Assembly (NCBI GenBank): GCA_034401135.1
Contig: JAWZSP010000009.1
Span: 1,550,001-1,614,000 of the forward strand
Source: Volutella citrinella
Lineage: Eukaryota; Ascomycota; Sordariomycetes; Hypocreales; Nectriaceae
DNA length: 64,000 nucleotides
Direction: 5' to 3'
Below, piece by piece: positions 56,713 through 64,000 of the stretch (its first letter is position 1; the number at the start of each line of letters is the position of its first letter). The position numbers and the translations under genes were made by a program. Below the pieces are notes generated by a model. That model was not told where the DNA came from. It worked only from the letters and a program-made list of their open reading frames with translations, and ran no database searches.

Positions 56713-57635
56713 TTAATTCGATACATAATGGGCGACGTAGCCAACTTCCATCATACTGGCCGAAGTACCGCTCGATTGCGCATTGGGCGACCCAGGCTGT
56801 TCGCCTCGTTAGCTTTTATTTTATCCCTGCTCTGAAATGGACAACTTACCCAGTCACCACCGACGGCGACGTTGAAGATGACAAAGTAGGATCTGTGGCA
56901 TACAGCCGTCCACACATAGCTATTGCCAATGCGAGCACCGCTGAGCTGATGGAATTGCCTTCCATCCAAGTACCACGTTATAGTCTGCTTCCTCCAGTCA
57001 CTGTTCCTGCGGTCAAATTTGACTCGCCATGTGTGGTAGTTGCTGTCCTGGAGCGGAGTGGTGGCGCTGATGCCGTTGGGCTCGTTGCAGATCCCACCGG
57101 GAAACTTATCGCAGTGCATTGATCCGACTCCAACTGCTTGTCCGTTGATATTCTCCATGATGTCAATCTCCCCAGCTCCGGGCCAGTCTATGCCGGTGCG
57201 AGTAGCGCCGCCGAGAAGCCAGAACGCACTCCATATGCCCTGCTTGCGCCATCCACCAGTGCCCGCAAGCCGCAGCCTCGACTCTATTACTGTGATTTTG
57301 CCTGCGGTAGGCGTAAACGTGTATTTGCTTTCGATTCGGGAAGAGGTCCAGCCGTTGGGCGCCGACGTGTCGCGACGGGGAATGAATTGGAGAGTGCCTT
57401 GGGTCGAGTACATGAGATTCTTGTTGCTGGCCGTGTATCGTTGCAGTTCGTTGTTGTGGTTATTATCGCCTGTCTTGATGTTCCATATGGACGTGCTCGG
57501 GACTGTGTAGGGCTTTCCAATGAAGTCCTGGTACCACACGCGGCGATATCCTCCATAGTTGGGCGGCGCCCAAGCAAGCGACAACCCCACAAGGGGCAGC
57601 AGAACTGCGAGGAGAAGGCTGAAACGAAGATTCAT
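56713..57635 (-). CDS. Secreted GH16 beta-glucanase-like hydrolase, two exons
   Basis: Exons 57635-56850 and 56796-56713; the 53-base intron has a GTAAGT donor, a GCTAAC branch and an ACAG end, giving 289 residues. An open frame reading straight through the intron would end in an unlike tail, so the spliced form, which ends DWPGSPNAQS...MEVGYVAHYVSN as in relatives, is preferred. The first ATG at 57635 begins MNLRFSLLLAVLLPLVGLSLA, a signal peptide; the frame extends upstream but from a non-leader sequence. Catalytic motif: GEIDIMENING (ExDxxE, about residue 150). The family cleaves beta-1,3(4)-glucans in plant or fungal walls. A TATA-like sequence lies 89 bases upstream. Confidence 0.92.
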
Positions 57636-57723
57636 GGCTGGCTCATGCAGAATCTTGCCCAAAGAGAATGGGAAACACAGTCGAAGAGAAAATACCAGTC
57701 TGTCTGCGGGACAACGGCGACCC

Positions 57724-57729
57724 ATATAT
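57724..57729 (-). promoter_or_regulatory. TATA-like element of the GH16 gene
   Basis: ATATAT, reading the same on both strands, lies about 89 bases upstream of the ATG at 57635 on the minus strand. Assigned from position. Confidence 0.35.
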
Positions 57730-58600
57730 CAAATGCCAAGCGGTCTCTAGCGTCCAATGCAAGACACGGTCTCGGCATTGTGGTATGCTTAGGCTTTCAA
57801 TAGTCTCGGATTTTCTTCCATTCTCCTTGGCCCATACCAGTCCTGCTCCCTGCCAAGATTACCAAGGGGCAAATCAGGGCTGACTGTGTTGATGGGACAC
57901 GGTTAAGCGCCGTCGCGTGGGCTAGCCTTTCGGGATGCCCATCGGCGCACGTCTGGACCACCGGACTCCACAGCTACTCATTCAGCTTGGCGAGATCTAG
58001 AGCATATACAACAAAGACTTTTCAGTGGCACATAGGTCCTCCTGAGGCGCAAGTAACATTTGTTCCTCATGACCCGGCTTCGCATTTTGTGCGAAAGCAG
58101 GAAACTTGATCGAACGACCTCGTCCGTCCTCCTCACCCCGCCGCTCAATAGTAAGTAATGTCTCGGCAGTTTTTTCTTCTTTTTTCCAAGCCTTTCCCAG
58201 CTGAAGTTTTAAGTTCACAAGCGTGCCCGCTACAATACGCGCGGCGACAGCATTCCAGTCACCAGACGCTGATACGTCGAGCCCCTGATAGCCGAGTCAA
58301 GATTGGGACTAACTTTCCATTGTTAGAACCGCTCTAAGTTTTTTTTTTCTCCATAGGGGAAGCCGATTTCCGTAATCGTCGTAATCGTACCGTTTTGGAT
58401 ACCACGCCCGCGTCCTTGGAGCCACGCAGAAGATCAAACGGGTTGTAGTAGGGAGGTCATCACAGAGATGACTACAGAATGCGATCTCCATGTATCACTT
58501 TGGAACAGCACAGCGTTCTTTTGATTTATTCAATGACCCAAGATACTTTCTGCCACGTGAAAGGTAATATCGATTGGTAAAACCCTGAATGGTTTTTTGC
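57730..58600. other. Intergenic region between GH16 and acyl-CoA dehydrogenase
   Basis: About 870 bases in tandem orientation (GH16 promoter, dehydrogenase 3' end). No gene recognised. Confidence 0.45.
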
Positions 58601-60166
58601 CTACAGTTTGGCCTCCTTGTTCTCGCCTTGGCCCACTGGTTTCTTGAAGCCAAATAGATGACCTGCTACTCTACGCATCTGGATTTCCTCGCTGCCTTCG
58701 GTGATTCTGTACCGTCTGAAATGCCTCCATATGTGCTCAAATGGCTGGTGTCTGCTGTAGCCATTACCGCCGTGGACCTGGATTGCGTTATCGGCTGCTT
58801 GGGTAGCAAGCCTGTTGGCATAGTAGTTGCACATGCTGATCTTGTGGCCTATTTGCTTCTCGATGGCAACCCATGGAGGCATAGCGGTGTTGCCTTCGTA
58901 CTTTTTCTGGACTGAATCCATCTCCTGGGCCGTCCTCAGGATCAGCAAACGTACTGTGTCACATTGTTAGCTCTGGTACAACCGCAATGCAGCTTGCTTT
59001 CGATAAGAAACGTACACATCTCAATTTGTGTTGAAAGCTCGACCAACGGCCATTGAATAGCCTGGTTGGATGATAGAGGCTTGCCGAAGACGATTCGGTT
59101 GCCAGCATAAGCAACAGATCGGTCGACGCAGAACTTTGCAGCGCCGCAGGAACTGGCTGCCTGGCGAATGCGGTTCTCATGCGTAAATGTCTGTGCAATA
59201 GCCAAGCCATTGTCAAGAGGCCCGAAGATGGCGGACTGGGGAACTCGTACATCCTCCAGCAAGATGGTAGCATGGTCAGTCGGCATATTGAGGGTGTACT
59301 GGTAAGAGTCGACAGTGAGACCGGGGGTTCCTTTTGGAATGATGAATGCAGTTATTCCTCGAGGTGAACCAGGCTTCCCAGAGGTTCGGGCAAAGACAAG
59401 AAAGTGGGTGGCGAGATGGGCGCCGGTGTGCCATTTCTTGTTTCCAGTTATGCTGTATCCAGGCGAACCGTCTGCAAGTGTGCATCTTTATGAAGAGCCA
59501 AGTCAGCGACTGATTGGATGGGTGAACCATCCGCAACCACTCAATTCATACAACAGTTGGAATCTTGCAGGAGAGTGGCTTACGGTGTAGCTTTGGTGTC
59601 CATGTGGGTGGCGTCACTTCCATGATGGATCTCGGTCAGTCCAAACGTCATGCCTGCATTCCCATTTAGCAACTCGTCCAAGAGAGCTACTACAACCCCA
59701 GATCGCGCTCACGGAATTGGCCCTGCAGTCTGAGACGGATGAATTCATCCCTCTGCTGCGCGTTCCCCCAGTGGTGCAACATCAGGACGTCGGGGAAATT
59801 GCCAACCACGCTGTGTTCGTTCTGCAAGTCGTTGGCCAAGCTCACTCCTCCTCCGTAGTCGGGGCTCGAGGACATGTGGTAGCGCAAAGCACACATCCAT
59901 AGATTGGAGCCTTCGTGGCCGCCATATTGCTTCGGCAGTGGAAATCGGTAGAATCCAGCCTTGTCTGCCAAGTCTCGGGCCCTTCCTAGGAGGGCCTCCC
60001 ATTCAGGCGTCGGAAGGCCTTCGTTGTCCCATTGCGTCCGTGAAGGCTCACGTCTGTGGTCAAAGAACTTAATATTTTCCTCTTGAATGGGCAGGATGGA
60101 CGTCCGGATGAATCTGTCGAGCTTGTTGATGTACTCAACCAAATCTGGAGGTAGGTCGAAATTCAT
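58601..60166 (-). CDS. Acyl-CoA dehydrogenase (ACAD10/11-type), peroxisomal signal
   Basis: FAD-dependent acyl-CoA dehydrogenase. Exons 60166-59713, 59653-59584, 59485-59016 and 58953-58601 give 448 residues; introns of 59, 98 and 62 bases with consistent phases; the 98-base one ends at CATAAAG. Motifs: PLPKQYGGHEGSN and FPDVLMLHHWGN near the start, RMTFGLTEIHHGSDATHMDTKATP (FAD/substrate region), GYSITGNKKWHTG, RITEGSEEIQMRRVAG and QVHGGNGYSRHQPFEHIWRHFRRYRI near the end. These match the dehydrogenase half of animal ACAD10/11. The C-terminal tripeptide AKL is PTS1-like. The gene is divergent, 380 bases apart, from an APH-fold kinase gene, the other half of ACAD10/11. Expected role: removal of the phosphate or desaturation step in 4-hydroxy acid breakdown; this is inference. 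Confidence 0.88.
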
Positions 60167-60546
60167 GGTTGGCTGCACTGGTTCTATCAAGGGTTGAAAA
60201 ATGAAAGTCTGCGAATGGCTCTTTGGGGATAATGTGCCAGTCCAGACATTATATACGGCACGCCTTTTAGCAGAAAATCTTACGACAATTGGAGGCTGTG
60301 ACAGGGGTTGTTGATTAGGGTCATGCAACTGCGGAGAAGCTGGAGACGATGAAGCCGAGGAGTGAGCCAAGGAGCGGGGCTTGGCCCGGGGTTGCCTCGG
60401 CTTACGTCGTATTGTCGACACCCTCACACCACAGAGGCTGGCCTCATAGATCAAAAGCAGAGTGCGGTCGCTCTTCACACTGGCTTGGTTCTATCAAGAT
60501 ATTCTACCACGCTTATTTACTGTAGAATCTGCCACAAATCCTCATC
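60167..60546. promoter_or_regulatory. Bidirectional promoter of the ACAD/APH pair
   Basis: The 380-base gap between divergent ATGs at 60166 and 60547. No gene; it would allow joint regulation of the pair. Confidence 0.5.
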
Positions 60547-61901
60547 ATGGCTGGGCGCGTAAGACAGCCTTTTGAGGTTGCCGCGCTGGAAGCTTACCTC
60601 AAGGGCCATGTCCCTGAAATTAAACTGCCAATAGATGTAAAGCAGGTGAGTGTAGTCCCATTCACCCGATTTTATTGAACCGTTGCTGAGGCATATTGAT
60701 TGAAGTTTGGCTTTGGCCAGTCCAACCCCACCTATCAATTGACCAGCCCAGACGGGACGCGATATGTCTTGCGCAAGAAGCCACCTGGAAAGCTTGTCTC
60801 CAAGGCTGCCCACAAGGTCGAGAGAGAGTACCGTGTAATATCTGCTCTAGAGAAAACCGATGTGCCCGTTCCAAAGGTACTTCCCCCGCTGATGCTCTCG
60901 GTCACAACCATAACCAGTTGATGCATGTTTGGACAAAGTACATGAGAGTGTCGACGATGTGCGTCCAATAAATACGGGACTAACAAAGGACATAGGCTTA
61001 TTGTCTTTGCGAAGACGAAACAGTGATTGGAACAGCCTTCTACATCATGGAATTCCTCGATGGCCGCATCATTGAGGATGCCGGCATGCCAGGACTGACG
61101 CCCCAAGAGAGAACAAACCTTTGGCATGCCGCCGTGTGTACTTTGGCCAAGCTTCACTCGGTAGATTTCAGAAAAATTGGACTCGAGACCTATGGCCAGA
61201 AGTCTGGGTTTTATGATCGACAACTCGCGACCTGGGCTGTTATCTGTTCAGTAAGTCTGCTAGATTTCTCAAGTCGAGTTATGTTGTATGCATGCAGTAA
61301 AATGGTGACTAATCTCCAATTCCAGGCTCAAGAAAAGGTGCTAGATGTTGAAACAAAGAAACCCGTGGGCAGAATCCCCCATTTGGAAGCGATGCTTGAC
61401 TTCTTCGCCAACAAGACGATGCAACCCACGGACCGCGCAACCTTGGTCCACGGTGATTTCAAGCTCGACAATATCGTCTTCCACAAGACAAAACCGGAAG
61501 TAATTGGCGTCCTTGATTGGGAAATGAGCACTGTCGGGCACCCATTGTCCGATCTGGCCAACCTTCTGAGTGCCTTCTACACTGTCAAGACAAGGCCCAA
61601 GTACATGTCGGATGCATTTACCGAGGGAGTCACTCCTGGGCTACCTAGGCCAGATACTATCATAGAGTGGTACACCAAGGAGAGTGGATGGAATCCTCGA
61701 TCAGAAATGGACTGGGCCATCGCTTTTGCCGTCTTCAGGGCGTCAGCTATCTGCCAGGGAATCGCAGCCAGATACGCAGTGAGGCAGGCCACCAGTGAGC
61801 AGGCGAGAAATTATGCCGACGCCTATCTGCCTCTGGGTAACCTCGCTTGGGAAATGGTTCAAAAAAGAATCGAGGCCTCTGATGCCCAACCCAAACTCTA
61901 G
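60547..61901 (+). CDS. APH-fold kinase (ACAD10/11 kinase-domain-like)
   Basis: Exons 60547-60645, 60706-60876, 60996-61250 and 61326-61901 give 366 residues; introns of 60, 119 and 75 bases, donors GTGAGT, GTACTT and GTAAGT. Motifs of aminoglycoside phosphotransferase-like kinases: [12 protein letters not shown] (nucleotide loop), [11 protein letters not shown] (Lys), [12 protein letters not shown] (catalytic Brenner motif, about residue 235) and [18 protein letters not shown] (Mg-binding). Close to the N-terminal domain of ACAD10/11 and to bacterial LvaA, which phosphorylate 4-hydroxyacyl-CoAs. The C-terminus QPKL may act as a weak PTS1, but that is uncertain. Divergent from the acyl-CoA dehydrogenase gene. 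Confidence 0.88.
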
Positions 61902-62294
61902 CGGGCATCCTTCAAACTAGTAGAGCCTGCTGCCTACACGATGAATGCTGTTCCGCCGCATTTACATCAAATATTTAGTTTTACGCACAACGACCGACTT
62001 GATGTCAGCAACGTTCAAATTAAAGTTCATGTCCCATTCCTTGAGGAGATCTCGACTGTTCGTTGAATCAGGCACTATGAGACAGGCTGCCCCACCAACT
62101 TTCAGCTGCACCGTTGATCCGCGTGGTCCGAGGAGGGGAATCTAAAAACTGGATCTGTGGCGAAAGGCAACAAGGTAATTTTCATCCAGATCTATATCTA
62201 GACTTGGGCTTCCTACCCAGTGCCAGGAGCACCCGAGCCCCAAGTCCTCCAATCATTGGATTAGCGTTTCTCTCTACTTGATCCTCCATCCAAC
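61902..62294. other. Intergenic region upstream of GH114
   Basis: About 390 bases with no supported gene; it holds the GH114 promoter. Confidence 0.45.
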
Positions 62295-63402
62295 ATGCCC
62301 CGTCTCCAAACAGACAAGCCCATTATCCTGGGCGACGAGATGATTGGTAGTTCTCAATTGCAATCGAGACAAAATAAAGGAACTTGCATTTGGAAGAAGC
62401 TTGCTGTTGGCTTCATCCTCGTTGCTGGGCTTGGCTGGGTGTCCCACGGGGCCGGCATCCTCAAGGCACCAAGTTGCCTCTGTGCATTGACCAGAGCCGG
62501 CAGTCATCTGACTCCCGACGTGAAGAATAATCTCCAAGCTCGCAGTAAGTCAATCTGGCAGCCCAGTGTCGATACTACCTGGCAGATCGTGCTGCGATAC
62601 CCGCTGGCGCTCGACGGTAAGGCGCCTCAACCCGATGTCGAGGCTTGGGACATTGATCTCTACGACAACGATAAAGCAACAATCGACGCATTACACAATG
62701 CTGGAAAGCGCGTGATTTGCTACTTCAGTGCGGGATCCTGGGAGAACTGGCGCGACGACGCGAACAAGTTCAACAAGGTAGACCTCGGCAAGACGTTGGA
62801 CGGATGGCCCGATGAAAAATGGATTAAAGTCTCCAGCCCTGGCGTTCGAAATATCATGAAGAAGCGAATCAAGGATGCTTCGGACAAGGGGTGCGATGCA
62901 ATCGACCCTGATAATGTTGACGGTTATGTAGGTTTCCCATCCTTCCTGGCAGCATTTTGCAAAACAATTCTAACCATAACTTCCCTTTCAGCAAAACGAC
63001 AATGGACTCGGATTGACTAAAAAAGACGCCATCAACTACATCAAATTTCTGTCCAATGAGGCCGCCAAATATGGCATGGCAACGGGTTTGAAGAATGCTG
63101 GTGATATCATCACCGACGTGCTCAAATACGTTCAGTTCTCCGTCAACGAACAATGCGTCCAGTACAGCGAATGCAAAACGTTTGCAGCCTTTATTGGCGC
63201 TGGAAAACCGGTCTTCCACATCGAGTATCCCAACGGCGCCCCCAAGGTCAGCGACAAGACGAGGCAGAGTTTGTGCTCGGGCAAGGGCAAGGCGGCGGGG
63301 TCTGCTGGTTTCAGTACCGTCATAAAGAAGATGAGTCTGGATGGATGGGTCATGTTCTGCGACGGCACGACTGCCAATACTGCCGTGCAAACCTCCAATT
63401 AG
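62295..63402 (+). CDS. Membrane-anchored GH114 endo-alpha-1,4-polygalactosaminidase
   Basis: Exons 62295-62927 and 62992-63402; the 64-base intron has a GTAGGT donor and a TTCAG end (phase 0); product 347 residues. An N-terminal cytosolic stretch with KGTCIWKK precedes one membrane segment (LAVGFILVAGLGWVSHGAG, about 36-54), a type II anchor like that of Aspergillus Ega3. The catalytic domain shows WQIVLRYPLAL, DVEAWDIDLYDND, RVICYFSAGSWENWR, GCDAIDPDNVDGY (likely catalytic Asp), ATGLKNAGD and FHIEYPNG (likely catalytic Glu), and six or so cysteines. GH114 enzymes cleave galactosaminogalactan at galactosamine linkages. The sequence KAPSCLCALTRAGS before the domain is odd, and a small intron there is possible. 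Confidence 0.9.
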
Positions 63403-63708
63403 CGAGCTGGGTAGTCATTCATATCGTACGTGACAATACAGAGCTTCATATATGCAATACAGACCTGTGATTGTGACTGATGACATCAACTTAAGCTTCG
63501 CTGAAACTCTGAAAGCCTGCTGAGCGTTCTAATACCAGACCGCTCATCAAACATCAAATGGTGGCAAAGTGCAAAGTGCAAAGTGTGGGGCGCTCAACCA
63601 AAGAAAAGAAATTTTCTCCACCCAAGTCCACTTCCTACAGACCAGCGCAGAGCGGATTGCGTGCATGAACGATCATTCCTGACGACAGACAGCAGCCCAA
63701 CCTCCATC
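63403..63708. other. Short intergenic region before the last gene
   Basis: About 306 bases; it includes a small repeat GCAAAGT x3 at 63565-63584 (TGGCAAAGTGCAAAGTGCAA). No gene. Confidence 0.45.
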
Positions 63709-64000
63709 ATGGCCTATGGAACAGTAAAGCCAGAGCCTCCACGGCCCTCCGATGTGCCTGGAGCCGCATCCCCTCAAGGTGCCATGGGCCGCGACCCCAC
63801 TGACGCCGCTGACGGGAGCGGCGCCGGGACAGGCACCACAGACTCGGTGGACGGCGAAGCACAGCAAGAGACGCGGTTCAATCGAGCCTGGCAAAGCGTG
63901 CGGGCTTTCTATGACAAGAACATTGGCCTCTTCTTCGTCTTCACGGCTCAGATGTTTGCTTCCGTGGTATGCACACCAATCTGGATGTGACGAGAGGGGA
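63709..64000 (+). CDS. Drug/metabolite transporter (DMT/EamA type), 5' part only
   Basis: Begins at ATG 63709 and is cut by the window end. Exon 1 probably ends at 63966 before a GTATGC donor, encoding 86 residues; an intron would fill the rest of the window. The N-terminus is a Pro/Gly/Thr/Asp-rich cytosolic tail, then AFYDKNIGLFFVFTAQMFASV, the amphipathic helix and first membrane segment of fungal DMT-family solute carriers. Reading through gives a stop in the intron. Substrate and full length cannot be judged. Confidence 0.65.

Noticed and set aside
56751..57725. Unspliced 324-codon version of the GH16 gene
   Set aside because: The spliced form restores a family-typical C-terminus and the upstream 30 residues precede a clear signal peptide at ATG 57635.
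1..64000. tRNA genes, rRNA and CRISPR arrays
   Set aside because: No clear B-box GGTTCGANTCC, rRNA core or spaced repeats were noticed by eye; a tRNAscan-type search would settle it.

Overview
The window is from a filamentous ascomycete (Pezizomycotina, probably a sordariomycete). The genes carry short 45-120 bp spliceosomal introns with GTRNGY-type donors, CTAAC-like branch points and YAG or AAG ends. Families typical of moulds are present: Zn2Cys6 regulators, a rhodopsin-domain membrane protein, secreted GH3, GH16, GH43, GH114 and pectinesterase enzymes, an allantoate-type MFS transporter and a group B FMO. No rRNA, tRNA, CRISPR or intact transposon was recognised. I rebuilt exon-intron structures by hand by joining frames across consensus splice sites; coordinates are CDS coordinates only.

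Layout. 1-7.5 kb: a four-exon unrecognised cysteine-containing protein (-) and a small secreted protein (+) in wide intergenic DNA. 7.5-20 kb: AATase-type acetyltransferase and Zn2Cys6 regulator (+), GH43 (-), arrestin-like protein (+), Baeyer-Villiger-type FMO (+), SDR (+). 20-31 kb: SET/MYND-like protein (-), secreted S33 peptidase gene broken by an in-frame TAG (+), peroxisomal acyl-CoA thioesterase ending SKM (+), two tandem 4-coumarate-CoA-ligase-like genes, the second ending SKL (+). 31-38 kb: sulfide:quinone oxidoreductase-like flavoprotein, GH3 beta-glucosidase and aldehyde dehydrogenase (all -). 40-52 kb: rhodopsin-domain protein (+), pectinesterase (-), CTF1-beta-like regulator (+), zinc alcohol dehydrogenase (-) divergent from a GXWXG/DUF4334 protein (+). 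54-64 kb: MFS transporter (+), GH16 (-), acyl-CoA dehydrogenase ending AKL (-) divergent from an APH-fold kinase (+), GH114 (+), and the first exon of a DMT transporter (+) cut by the window edge.

Two themes stand out. First, peroxisomal acyl-CoA chemistry recurs: the thioesterase, a CoA ligase and the acyl-CoA dehydrogenase all end in PTS1-like tripeptides. The FMO, SDR and acetyltransferase lie between or beside them, but no PKS, NRPS or terpene synthase is present. Second, the divergent kinase/dehydrogenase pair looks like a split version of animal ACAD10/11, whose two domains handle 4-hydroxyacyl-CoAs. The rest is a plant- or fungal-polysaccharide degradation repertoire with regulators and housekeeping genes.
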